DNA from: JAUVKA01 sp964465145
GTDB lineage: Bacteria; Bacteroidota; Bacteroidia; Bacteroidales; UBA12481
DNA: 26,131 bases
Assembly: GCA_964465145.1 (NCBI GenBank)
Contig: CAYXJR010000061.1
Coordinates: 1-26,131 of the forward strand
Direction: 5' to 3'
Under the pieces are notes generated by a model. That model was not told the DNA's origin, did no database searches, and saw only the letters and a list, made by a program, of their open reading frames with translations. Shown here one piece after another: positions 14,469-23,201 of the stretch (its first letter is position 1; every line of letters begins with the position of its first letter). The position numbers and the translations under genes are program-made.

Positions 14469-15587
14469 ATGCGTAACTCGATTAGCAATCAATCTATGTT
14501 GGCTATTATCCTGGCAGGCTTCTTATTTTCTTGCGGCGATGTTGATTCGATAAATAATGAAGATCCCATTAATCTCATTATTGAGATAAGCCTGGCGGAT
14601 GACAGTTCCGGGATTGCCACTATTAAGGCAAGTGCTGAAAATGCAATTATGTATTCATTATATATAGATTCCGGGGAAAGTCCTGTTTTAGAAAATACTT
14701 TAGGGGAGTTTATGCACACATTTATACGGACAGGGATATACCAGGTGGAGGTGAGGGCCTTTGGTGTTTCGGGAAGGTATATTCGCGAAGTAAGGCAAAT
14801 TGAGGTAACGGTGGGAAAGGATGTGTCGGTTGATGATGGTTACATAAGTTCCGTTTCATACGAAGGTTACGATCTGACCTGGAATGATGAGTTTGAAGGC
14901 AATAATATAAAACACGAGAACTGGTCATTTGAAACTGGCACGGGCTGCCCGAATTGCGGCTGGGGCAACAATGAACTCCAGTATTACCGACAGGAAAATG
15001 CCTGGGTTGGTGATGGAGTGCTTACTATCGAGGCCAGGGAAGAGAAATATCAGTCGAGCAATTATACTTCGGCACGATTAATTACAAGGAATTTAAGATC
15101 CTTTAAATATGGAAGAATAGATATCAGGGCATTACTCCCGAAGGGGCAGGGCATTTGGCCTGCACTCTGGATGCTCGGGAATAATTTATCTTCTGTGGGA
15201 TGGCCGCAATCCGGGGAAATTGATATTATGGAGATGGTCGGCGGTGGCGGAAGAGAAAACCAGATTCATGGAACCATTCATTGGGATGAGGACGGGAATC
15301 ATGCTCAAACAGGAAGTGGATATACTTTAACATCAGGGACTTATGCCGATAAATATCATGTATTCTCAATTCTTTGGGACGAATCGGCCATTAAATGGTA
15401 TATAGACGATACGGAGTTTTACGATGCCAGTATTACATCTGAAAACATGAGTGAGTTTCACCAGGAGTTCTTCTTCATTTTTAACATTGCAGTGGGAGGC
15501 AATTGGCCTGGGAACCCAGATTCCCAAACGGTTTTTCCGCAAAGGATGAAGGTGGATTATGTACGGGTATTTCAAAAGAAGCAATAA
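14469..15587 (+). CDS. GH16 endo-beta-1,3(4)-glucanase (laminarinase-type) lipoprotein
   Basis: The protein has 372 residues. The signal ends in a lipobox with Cys22 (FLFSC). Residues about 32-116 are an Ig/PKD-like domain and 131-372 a GH16 catalytic domain. The retaining-enzyme motif is EIDIME, with Glu250 as nucleophile, Asp252 as helper and Glu255 as acid/base. GIWPALWMLG (228-237) and WNDEF (138-142) are typical of bacterial laminarinases. The family hydrolyses internal bonds of beta-1,3- or mixed-linkage glucans. As a surface lipoprotein it should make oligosaccharides for the SusC/SusD pair encoded next to it. It lies 54 bp after the PKD gene. Its spectrum (laminarin against lichenan, or less likely agar or carrageenan) cannot be proven from sequence, but the phosphorylase in the same locus argues for a glucan. 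Confidence 0.92.
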   Translation: MRNSISNQSMLAIILAGFLFSCGDVDSINNEDPINLIIEISLADDSSGIATIKASAENAIMYSLYIDSGESPVLENTLGEFMHTFIRTGIYQVEVRAFGVSGRYIREVRQIEVTVGKDVSVDDGYISSVSYEGYDLTWNDEFEGNNIKHENWSFETGTGCPNCGWGNNELQYYRQENAWVGDGVLTIEAREEKYQSSNYTSARLITRNLRSFKYGRIDIRALLPKGQGIWPALWMLGNNLSSVGWPQSGEIDIMEMVGGGGRENQIHGTIHWDEDGNHAQTGSGYTLTSGTYADKYHVFSILWDESAIKWYIDDTEFYDASITSENMSEFHQEFFFIFNIAVGGNWPGNPDSQTVFPQRMKVDYVRVFQKKQ

Positions 15588-15612
15588 GATATTTTGTTCC
15601 TTTTTTCATATG

Positions 15613-15670
15613 CCTGAACCTCAGGTAAACATTAGAATTAATCCTGTTATTTATAAATAAACAATTCTAA
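15613..15670 (+). promoter_or_regulatory. Nested hairpins in the susC leader
   Basis: CCTGA/TCAGG (15613-15625) can form a small stem. Downstream, TTAGAATT (15632-15639) pairs perfectly with AATTCTAA (15663-15670), enclosing a further 14-bp palindrome (TTATTTATAAATAA). The large stem ends 5 bp before the susC ATG and could control access to the ribosome site. No exact TAnnTTTG box is present here. Confidence 0.4.
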
Positions 15671-15675
15671 AACTT

Positions 15676-18600
15676 ATGAGACTAAACATTTACAGACTAA
15701 TATTATTACTGGGTATTGTTGTCTGTTCAAACAATCTTTATGCCCAAAGCCATTCTGTGACCGGCAATGTCAGGGATGCGGAAACAGAATTAGGAATACC
15801 TGGTGCAACAATAGTGGAGAAGGGAACCAGCAATGGTGCTATAACAAATTTTGACGGAAATTACGCCATCACCGTTTCAAGCCCAACTGCTACACTGGAA
15901 TTCTCTTATATCGGGTATGAACCACAGACGGTGCCTGTTGACGGACGATCGGTGATTGATGTTGTGATGCAGACCAAGACCTCAGAACTTGATGAAGTTG
16001 TGGTTATTGGTTACGGTACTCAAAAGAAAAAGGTAGTTACAGGAGCAATTGCGAGTGTTAATGCCGAGGAGATTGCATCCACACCGATTCTCCGGATTGA
16101 ACAAGCTATGCAGGGACGTACTGCTGGAGTCCAGGTTACTAATATGTCCGGACAGCCCGGAGAAGCCCCTACCGTCAGGGTAAGGGGTGCCGGAACAACC
16201 GGTAATGCAGAACCTCTTTATATAGTCGATGGTATGGCTGTTGGAGGAATTGATTACCTGAACCCGGGAGATATTGAATCAATGGATGTCCTTAAGGATG
16301 CAGCTTCTGCAGCTATTTACGGTGCTAGGGCTGCAAACGGGGTTATCCTTATTACCACCAAAAGCGGTAAAAAGGGTGAAATGAGCGTCACTTACTCAGG
16401 ATACCAGGGTATTCAGAATGTATCAAAAACGATTGATATGCTTGATAGTGATGAGTACCGAATGCTCATGAACGAAGGAGCAAGGAATGCAGGCTTATCG
16501 GAATCATTTGATCTTAATGAGATTACAAAGTACAACACCGACTGGCAGAAAGCACTTTTTCAGGCAAATGCCCCAATAACAAACAACGAATTTTCTGTTT
16601 CGGGCGGTAATGATAAATCCAGTTATTCATCTTCATTGTCGTATTTTTCACAGCAAGGGATTATCGGGGGTGATAAGTCGCAGTTCGACCGGATAACGGC
16701 CAGGCTGAACTCTCGCCACCAGGTAAATGACAGGTTCAGGTTCGGAAATAATCTTGCCTATTCTCATATTACCAGAAGAGGCATAGGAAGCAATCAGTCA
16801 TTCAATGGCGCATACAGCTCTGCTCTCAATCTTGATCCATTGACCCCATTATACGAAGAGGATGAAAATGTTCTGGATACTTATCCCTATTCTTCTGAAC
16901 CGGTTGTAACAAGTCAGGACGGCAAGGTTTACGGGATCTCAAACCTGGTTGGCGCTGAGGTAATAAACCCGGTTGCTTTGCTGGAGACTCAGACAGGAAA
17001 AACCAGGGTGGATAAACTTGTGGGGAACGTTTTTGGTGAGCTTGAGATTATGGAAGGGCTTAAACTTAATACGAGTTTAGGAATTGACCTGGCTTATGTA
17101 CTAAATGATTCTTACAGGCCTCTGTTTTATCTTAATGGAGCACAATTGAATATTGACAAAACATCAGTTTCCAAAAGCATTAACCGCTATTATACCTGGC
17201 AATGGGAAAATACTTTAGCATATACGAAAAAAATTGATGATCATAGTTTTTCAGCCCTGCTGGGGATGACTGCCAGCAAGTTTAATTATGAAGACTTGTC
17301 GGGTTTTAATGCTAAAGTGCCAATAACCGACCCCAATAATGTTTATCTCAATATGGCGTCTGACACTGCCTGGACGGCAGGAGGAGGCGCCGCTCATTCA
17401 GCATTATTATCAAATTTTGGCCGTGTTACATATGATTACAAAAACAAATACTCTTTTACAGGTATTATCCGCAGGGATGGATCGTCGAAATTCGGCGCCA
17501 ATAAGAGGTTCGGTGTTTTTCCTTCCCTGGGGGTTTCATGGTTAATGAGCGATGAAAATTTCTTTCCAGAGTTCGAGAATATCAATTTCCTGAAATTGAG
17601 GACATCATGGGGTAAAAATGGTAACCAGGAGATTGGCAATTACCAGTTTATTTCAGTAATGGACAAGAGCAGGGGCTACCTATTCGGCGGCGGACGTATG
17701 ACTGGTGCATCTCCTGCATATATTGAAAATGCTGATATTCATTGGGAGGAATCTGAGCAATTTGATGCAGCTCTGGATTTAGGCGCTTTCAATAACAGGC
17801 TTACAGCTACTCTTGATTATTATATAAAAACCACTACAGGCCTCCTTGAAAGGATACCTATACCTGCCCATGTTGGGAATGATCCCCCCTTTGCAAATGT
17901 GGGAAGCGTTCAGAACAAAGGCGTGGAATTGTCATTGAACTGGCGTCATGTATTGAGTGATTTAAGCTATTCCATTGGTATTAATGGTGCTTATAACAAG
18001 AACAAGATGACCAATATCGGGAATGAAGAAAAGGTATTGCCAGGTGCCACCTGGACCATTGCCGGGATGGTTACCAGGGCCGAAGAAGGCCTTCCTATTG
18101 CATACTTCTGGGGTTATAAGACAGACGGTATTTTCCAAAACACCGGTGAAGTATACCAGCATATCGGAGTGGGCGGAAAAGTCCTTCAGCCTCAAGCTAA
18201 GCCGGGTGATGTGCGGTTTGTTGATGTTAATGAAGACGGTGTGATAAATGAAGATGACAGGACTATGATTGGTAATCCCACTCCGGATTTTACCTTCGGG
18301 ATGAATGCATCCATAGAATACAGGCAGTTTGACTTGTCGGTACTTATTATTGGTGCATACGGTCAGGAGGTTTTTAATGGAATGCAAAGGCAGGATCTGA
18401 GGTACACTAACCGTCCTGAGGCAATACTGGACAGGTGGACAGGTGAGGGTACTTCCACGACAACTCCACGGTATACATGGATAGATGTGAATAATAATTA
18501 TAGGGTATCAGACCTTTATATTGAGGACGGCTCATATACCAAAGTCAAAAACGTGCAATTAGGCTATACCTTACCCGATCATTTTCTCAGCCGGATCGGA

Positions 18601-18768
18601 TCCAAAACCTGGAGGTTCTATGTATCCATGGAGAACCTTTTCACTTTTACAAAATACAGCGGAGCCGACCCTGAAATCGGTGCTATGAGTTCATTTGATA
18701 TTGGTATTGACAGGGGTATTTACCCTCAGGCAAGAACTATCCGTTTGGGAACAACCCTGACTTTCTAA
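15676..18768 (+). CDS. susC: SusC-like TonB-dependent outer-membrane transporter
   Basis: The protein has 1030 residues. Residues 1-23 are a signal peptide (LYA-Q). A carboxypeptidase-regulatory-like domain is at about 27-100 (VTGNVRDAETELGIPGATI), then the TonB-box region DEVVVIGYGTQKKK (106-119), a plug domain with the SusC signature IYGARAANGVILITTK, and a long 22-strand beta-barrel ending in IRLGTTLTF. It has no extra N-terminal signalling (STN) domain, so it does not itself drive an anti-sigma switch. It forms the pore for oligosaccharide uptake with the SusD-like lid encoded 17 bp downstream. Gene context points to beta-glucan oligosaccharides. Confidence 0.95.
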   Translation: MRLNIYRLILLLGIVVCSNNLYAQSHSVTGNVRDAETELGIPGATIVEKGTSNGAITNFDGNYAITVSSPTATLEFSYIGYEPQTVPVDGRSVIDVVMQTKTSELDEVVVIGYGTQKKKVVTGAIASVNAEEIASTPILRIEQAMQGRTAGVQVTNMSGQPGEAPTVRVRGAGTTGNAEPLYIVDGMAVGGIDYLNPGDIESMDVLKDAASAAIYGARAANGVILITTKSGKKGEMSVTYSGYQGIQNVSKTIDMLDSDEYRMLMNEGARNAGLSESFDLNEITKYNTDWQKALFQANAPITNNEFSVSGGNDKSSYSSSLSYFSQQGIIGGDKSQFDRITARLNSRHQVNDRFRFGNNLAYSHITRRGIGSNQSFNGAYSSALNLDPLTPLYEEDENVLDTYPYSSEPVVTSQDGKVYGISNLVGAEVINPVALLETQTGKTRVDKLVGNVFGELEIMEGLKLNTSLGIDLAYVLNDSYRPLFYLNGAQLNIDKTSVSKSINRYYTWQWENTLAYTKKIDDHSFSALLGMTASKFNYEDLSGFNAKVPITDPNNVYLNMASDTAWTAGGGAAHSALLSNFGRVTYDYKNKYSFTGIIRRDGSSKFGANKRFGVFPSLGVSWLMSDENFFPEFENINFLKLRTSWGKNGNQEIGNYQFISVMDKSRGYLFGGGRMTGASPAYIENADIHWEESEQFDAALDLGAFNNRLTATLDYYIKTTTGLLERIPIPAHVGNDPPFANVGSVQNKGVELSLNWRHVLSDLSYSIGINGAYNKNKMTNIGNEEKVLPGATWTIAGMVTRAEEGLPIAYFWGYKTDGIFQNTGEVYQHIGVGGKVLQPQAKPGDVRFVDVNEDGVINEDDRTMIGNPTPDFTFGMNASIEYRQFDLSVLIIGAYGQEVFNGMQRQDLRYTNRPEAILDRWTGEGTSTTTPRYTWIDVNNNYRVSDLYIEDGSYTKVKNVQLGYTLPDHFLSRIGSKTWRFYVSMENLFTFTKYSGADPEIGAMSSFDIGIDRGIYPQARTIRLGTTLTF

Positions 18769-18785
18769 CAGAAAACGAGTTGAAT

Positions 18786-20342
18786 ATGAAAAATACATTA
18801 TTATATACGGCAAAGGCTTTACTTATTGTAATGCTAATGACTTCCTGTGAGGATTTTCTGGACCTTAAACCCCTTGACCAGGAGGTTTCTTCAAACTTCT
18901 ATCAAACCGAAGATGATGCCATGCAGGCACTGGTGGCTGTTTATGATGTTCTTACCTATCAGTCGTCTCCCGGGGTGAGCTGGGCCCCATTTTTAACCGT
19001 ATCTGATATATTATCAGATGATGCTTTTGCAGGAGGTTCCGATGCGAATGACGGGCAGGATGAAAATGAATTAAATACCTTTCAGATCCCCACAACAAAC
19101 CAGATTGTACATTCAATATGGATCAAGAACTACATCGGAATATACAGGGCCAATCTTTTTCTGGAGGTTATTGATCAGATAGATGCAACTGAAGATTTTA
19201 AAAAGAGGACTATAGCAGAAACTAAATTCATGAGGGCCTATTTTTATTTTGAGCAGGTCAGGTTTTTTGAGAACATTCCTCTGCTGACCAACACCATTAA
19301 AGGACCATCTGAATATCAGCAGGAGCAAAACAATCCTGATGAGGTTTATAACCAGATAGCCCTCGATCTTGTTGAGGCAATAGACGACCTGCCTGAAAGC
19401 ATTTCTGCCGTTGAAGCAGGAAGGATTAGCAAGTGGGCTGCGGAGGCATTGCTTGCCAGGGTATATCTTTTCTATAATGGCGTTTATGGTAAAGAATTAA
19501 CGGCCGGAAGCAAGGAAGTAAACAGTGCTGTTGCTTTGGATTACCTTGAAGACCTGATCAGCAACAGTGGCCATGATTTGTTTGAAAATTATGAAGATAA
19601 TTTTAAACTGGCCGGTGAATTTGGCATAGAATCAGTTTTTGAAATATCTTATGGGGATACACCCGCCTGGTGGGACTGGGGATATGTAAGGGGAGGAAAC
19701 GGCAATCTGGCAGCCCAGATGCAGGGGCCAAGGGTCACCGGATCAAAAAACTGGAACAGGGGATGGAGTTTCGCCCCTGTCAGCCAAAAGCTGGTTGATG
19801 ACCTTAAGGGGGATCCGCGGCTGAATTATACCATACTGAAACAGGAAGAGCTCGACGGTAAACTTGTGATAGGTTATCAGCATACAGGCTATTATTCCAA
19901 AAAGTACAGCTCTGATGCCGAGCATTGGGGAATAGATGGACAATTTGAGCTTAACAGGACCTGCAATTACAGGGTAATACGTTTTTCAGACGTGTTATTA
20001 ATGGCTGCAGAACTCGGAAGTGGAAATGCCCAACAATACCTCGACAGGGTGAGGCAAAGAGTCGGCCTGCCGGGTGGTGTGCCTGCAACCTTGGATAATA
20101 TCTTTAAGGAAAGGAGACTGGAATTATCCCTCGAAGGCCTCAGATATTTCGACCTCCTTCGTCAGGGTATCTCCACCGCCAGTCAGGAATTGTTAGATAC
20201 CGGACCCAGGGGCACCAATTATGTTGGTGACCAGCAGTTATTTCAGGCAACATTTAATCCTGCAACCAAAGGTTTCCTGCCGATACCACAAACAGAAGTT
20301 GACCTTTCTGCCGGGGCCTTTGTGCAAAATTCGGGTTACTGA
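18786..20342 (+). CDS. susD: SusD-like outer-membrane glycan-binding lipoprotein
   Basis: The protein has 518 residues from the ATG at 18786; a TTG two codons upstream is less likely. The lipobox is MTSC with Cys21. The start of the mature protein, EDFLDLKPLDQEVSSNFYQTEDD, is typical of the family. The N-terminal half has the TPR-like helices (WIKNYIGIYRANLFLE, AETKFMRAYFYF), and the C-terminal RagB/SusD part has IFKERRLELSLEGLRYFDLLR and ends with KGFLPIPQTEV. It serves as the hinged lid that captures the glycan and closes over SusC. It follows susC directly in one transcription unit. Confidence 0.95.
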   Translation: MKNTLLYTAKALLIVMLMTSCEDFLDLKPLDQEVSSNFYQTEDDAMQALVAVYDVLTYQSSPGVSWAPFLTVSDILSDDAFAGGSDANDGQDENELNTFQIPTTNQIVHSIWIKNYIGIYRANLFLEVIDQIDATEDFKKRTIAETKFMRAYFYFEQVRFFENIPLLTNTIKGPSEYQQEQNNPDEVYNQIALDLVEAIDDLPESISAVEAGRISKWAAEALLARVYLFYNGVYGKELTAGSKEVNSAVALDYLEDLISNSGHDLFENYEDNFKLAGEFGIESVFEISYGDTPAWWDWGYVRGGNGNLAAQMQGPRVTGSKNWNRGWSFAPVSQKLVDDLKGDPRLNYTILKQEELDGKLVIGYQHTGYYSKKYSSDAEHWGIDGQFELNRTCNYRVIRFSDVLLMAAELGSGNAQQYLDRVRQRVGLPGGVPATLDNIFKERRLELSLEGLRYFDLLRQGISTASQELLDTGPRGTNYVGDQQLFQATFNPATKGFLPIPQTEVDLSAGAFVQNSGY

Positions 20343-20401
20343 TAATTATCCGTTATTAGCGATAAGTAGTATCTCAGGAATATAAGGATTAAGAGATTTA
20401 A

Positions 20402-20430
20402 GGCATTTGGCGGCTGATGATAATGCCAAA
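20402..20430. promoter_or_regulatory. Inverted repeats in the gap between susD and the MFS gene
   Basis: GGCATT (20402-20407) pairs with AATGCC (20422-20427), and in an overlapping, exclusive way TTTGGC (20406-20411) pairs with GCCAAA (20425-20430). They lie in the 176-bp gap after susD. This could be a weak processing site or operator; there is no T run, so it is not a standard terminator. Confidence 0.3.
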
Positions 20431-20518
20431 CGGGCACAACTTCGTATAAAATAATCCGACTCCAAAATCAAATAACAGAATATCAATCAAATAATTAAAG
20501 CAATTGAAAAGCAGAAAT

Positions 20519-21862
20519 ATGAAATATAATAAAAGGTATACAGTTATAACAGCCCTCATTGTAGCCCTTGGCGGTTTTCTCCTGGGTTTTGACAGTGCGG
20601 TGATTTCAGGTGCCGTGCCATTTATTCAGAAGTATTTTGTTTTGAGTGAGATGCAGCTGGGCTGGTCGGTTTCCTGCCTGATCATGGGTGCTATGCTGGG
20701 AAATGCCCTTGCCGGCCCTGTGAGTGACAGGATTGGAAGGAAAAGGACGCTCATTATTACATCTGTTCTATTTACCATTTCTGCAATCAGCTCGGCCCTC
20801 GCTGTAAATTTTGGCTTTTTCATCGCAGCTAGGATCCTTGGGGGAATCGGCGTCGGCGGTGCCATTTTGATTGCGCCCATATATATCGCTGAAATTGCAC
20901 CGGCTGAAAAAAGGGGGAGCCTCGTTTCATTCAACCAGTTGAATATTGTGATTGGCATATCCGCTGCATATTTTTCCAACTATTTCCTTCTGGAAACGGG
21001 CGAAGATAATTGGAGGTGGATGTTGGGAGTGGAGGCACTTCCGGCTTTGATTTATTTTGCTGCACTCTTTTCTGTTCCTCAGAGTCCGAGATGGCTTTAT
21101 AAAGGGGGAAATAAACTGCAGGCCAGGATAATTCTCGAAAAAATTGGCGGTATAGAGTATGCAAGGTCATGCCTGAGCGAGATACAGGAGAGTTTTAACA
21201 GGGATACTAAAAGGTCGACATTTAAAAACCTGTTCGATTCCAAATATTCCTTTATAATAATTATCGGCCTGACAATTGCATTTTTTCAGCAAATAACCGG
21301 GATTAATGCTGTAATGTATTATGCTCCAACTATTTTTGAGCAGGCCGGCGGTGGAACCAAGGCTGCTTTTATGCAGGCTGTAGTCGTTGGGCTAACTAAC
21401 CTGGTTTTTACAATTGTTGCGATAAACCTGATCGACAGATTGGGCAGGAGGACTTTGCTGATTACGGGTGCTGCCGGAATGGCCCTTGCCTTGATGACCC
21501 TCGGGGTAACGTTTAATAAACCCATAGAAGAAGTAAATACTGTTGTTGTATTATCAGCAATAATGCTTTATGTGGCTTCTTTTGCTATTTCCTTTGGACC
21601 GGTTATGTGGGTGCTGCTTTCAGAAATTTTTCCGAATATTATCAGGGGTATAGCAATATCCTTCGTGGGATTTTTTAATTCACTCGTTAGCTTTAGCGTA
21701 ACCCTTGTTTTTCCCTGGGAATTGTCGCATGTAGGACCGTCAGGAACATTCTTTATTTATGGGGGAATGGCGCTATTGTCATTATTTTTTGCGGCAATAT
21801 TTATACCCGAAACTAAAGAAAAATCCCTGGAGCAGCTTGAAAAAGACCTAATAAGGAAGTAA
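20519..21862 (+). CDS. Sugar porter family MFS transporter (XylE/GLUT type)
   Basis: The protein has 447 residues from the ATG at 20519; the frame opens at a TTG 15 bp earlier. Twelve membrane helices carry the sugar-porter signatures: GGFLLGFDSAVISG (about 18-31), DRIGRKR (70-76), PQSPRWL, QQITGINAVMYY (257-268), DRLGRRTLL and a PETKEKSLEQLE end. The family imports mono- and disaccharides across the inner membrane, often with protons. In this locus it would pass glucose, laminaribiose or a short beta-glucan oligosaccharide from the periplasm to the cytosolic phosphorylase. Its stop is 4 bp from the start of the GH-A gene, so they are co-translated. Confidence 0.92.
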   Translation: MKYNKRYTVITALIVALGGFLLGFDSAVISGAVPFIQKYFVLSEMQLGWSVSCLIMGAMLGNALAGPVSDRIGRKRTLIITSVLFTISAISSALAVNFGFFIAARILGGIGVGGAILIAPIYIAEIAPAEKRGSLVSFNQLNIVIGISAAYFSNYFLLETGEDNWRWMLGVEALPALIYFAALFSVPQSPRWLYKGGNKLQARIILEKIGGIEYARSCLSEIQESFNRDTKRSTFKNLFDSKYSFIIIIGLTIAFFQQITGINAVMYYAPTIFEQAGGGTKAAFMQAVVVGLTNLVFTIVAINLIDRLGRRTLLITGAAGMALALMTLGVTFNKPIEEVNTVVVLSAIMLYVASFAISFGPVMWVLLSEIFPNIIRGIAISFVGFFNSLVSFSVTLVFPWELSHVGPSGTFFIYGGMALLSLFFAAIFIPETKEKSLEQLEKDLIRK

Positions 21863-21866
21863 AATT

Positions 21867-23195
21867 ATGAGTTGTAAAACATTTTTAATCTTATCTGTTA
21901 CTGTTGGGACATTTTTACTTTCAGCTATTGCCTGCACTGATACTGGCAAAAATGGAGCGGATAGGCCCAGGCTTGTAAAAATTGAAAAGATTGATTCAAG
22001 ATATACCCTGACAGTTGATGGAAATCCATTTTATGTTAAAGGGGCGGGATGTGAGTTTGGAAATATCGAAGCCCTTGCAGCACATGGTGCCAATTCCTTC
22101 AGGACCTGGAGAACCGACAACGGGAAACATTCGGGCCAGGAAGTACTTGATAAAGGATTGGAAAATGGATTGATGGTCTGTATGGGACTTGAAATTGCAA
22201 GGGAAAGGCATGGTTTTGATTATAATGATGCTGAAGCAGTTAAGAGCCAGTTTGAATATGTTAAAGGAGAGGTTCTTAAATACAAAGATCACCCTGCACT
22301 GCTGGCATGGGGAATAGGTAATGAACTGAATTTGAGGACTACAAATCCTGCCGTTTGGGATGTAGTAAATGACATTGCCGGGATGATACATGAAGTGGAT
22401 CCAAACCATCCGGCCACTACAATGCTGGCGGGGTTCAGCAAAGGTCTGTGGGATGAAATGAAAATTCGCTGTCCGAACCTTGACTTCCTCTCGTTTCAAT
22501 CATATGCCGATATAATTAACCTGCCTGCATATATCAAAGAGGCAGGTTATGACGGGCCCTACCTGGTTACTGAATGGGGGGCCACAGGGCATTGGGAATC
22601 GCCTCTGACGGAGTGGGGGAGGCCCATAGAGCAAAACAGCAAAAATAAGGCTGAATCCTACCTGTACAGGTATAAAAACGTTATTGAAGCAGACAGGAAT
22701 AATTGTTTGGGCAGTTATGTTTTCCTTTGGGGTCAGAAACAGGAGAGGACACCAACATGGTACGGTATGTTTCTTGAAAATGGGGATGAAACTGCATCAA
22801 TTGATGTGATGCATTTCATCTGGAATGGTGAATGGCCGGCAAACCAGACCCCTCGCCTCGATTCACTTGTCATGAACGGCAGGACAGCATATTCCAGCAT
22901 ATCAACTGATCCCGGAGAAGCTTGCACAGCTTCGGTATTTGTTGAGGATCCTGATGGTGATGAACTTTCAACAATCTGGGAAATAATCCCGGAAGTTCCT
23001 CAAAATAAGCAAAGTGATGGAGGCGACTTCGAGAAAAGACCTGCCAGCATTTCAACTGGCTTTAAAATTGTTTCAGATGGATCCGTGGAATTCAATTGTC
23101 CTGATTCCCATGGTGAATACAGATTATTTGTGTATGTATCAGATGGTAATGGACATAGTGCAACTGCAAATATTCCGTTTTTGGTAAAAAATTAA
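21867..23195 (+). CDS. Clan GH-A glycoside hydrolase lipoprotein (GH2/GH5/GH158-like TIM barrel)
   Basis: The protein has 442 residues. The signal ends in a lipobox with Cys23 (SAIAC). Residues about 37-330 are a TIM barrel with clan GH-A hallmarks: WGIGNELN, where Glu153 is the acid/base, and LVTEWGATGHWE, where Glu236 is the nucleophile. ANSFRTWRTD (75-84) belongs to strand 2. Residues about 340-442 form an Ig/cadherin-like domain (VFVEDPDGDELSTIWEI, YVSDGNGHSA). The clan is certain, the family is not. It lacks the N-terminal sandwich domains of standard GH2. GH158 endo-beta-1,3-glucanases and Gas1-like transglycosylases are alternatives worth comparing. As a lipoprotein between the MFS and the phosphorylase genes, it probably trims imported oligosaccharides in the periplasm or acts at the surface. 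Confidence 0.75.
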   Translation: MSCKTFLILSVTVGTFLLSAIACTDTGKNGADRPRLVKIEKIDSRYTLTVDGNPFYVKGAGCEFGNIEALAAHGANSFRTWRTDNGKHSGQEVLDKGLENGLMVCMGLEIARERHGFDYNDAEAVKSQFEYVKGEVLKYKDHPALLAWGIGNELNLRTTNPAVWDVVNDIAGMIHEVDPNHPATTMLAGFSKGLWDEMKIRCPNLDFLSFQSYADIINLPAYIKEAGYDGPYLVTEWGATGHWESPLTEWGRPIEQNSKNKAESYLYRYKNVIEADRNNCLGSYVFLWGQKQERTPTWYGMFLENGDETASIDVMHFIWNGEWPANQTPRLDSLVMNGRTAYSSISTDPGEACTASVFVEDPDGDELSTIWEIIPEVPQNKQSDGGDFEKRPASISTGFKIVSDGSVEFNCPDSHGEYRLFVYVSDGNGHSATANIPFLVKN

Positions 23196-23201
23196 AGGGC
23201 C

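Noticed and set aside
17962..18387. 141-codon minus-strand open frame inside susC
   Set aside because: It lies fully within the conserved SusC barrel coding sequence and has no recognisable motif or start signal.
20440..20450. ACTTCGTATA resembles one arm of a loxP site
   Set aside because: Only about ten bases match, and there is no second inverted arm at the needed distance and no recombinase nearby, so it is chance similarity.
21996..22499. 167-codon minus-strand open frame inside the GH-A gene
   Set aside because: The opposite frame encodes both catalytic motifs of the glycosidase; this frame is composition-driven overlap.
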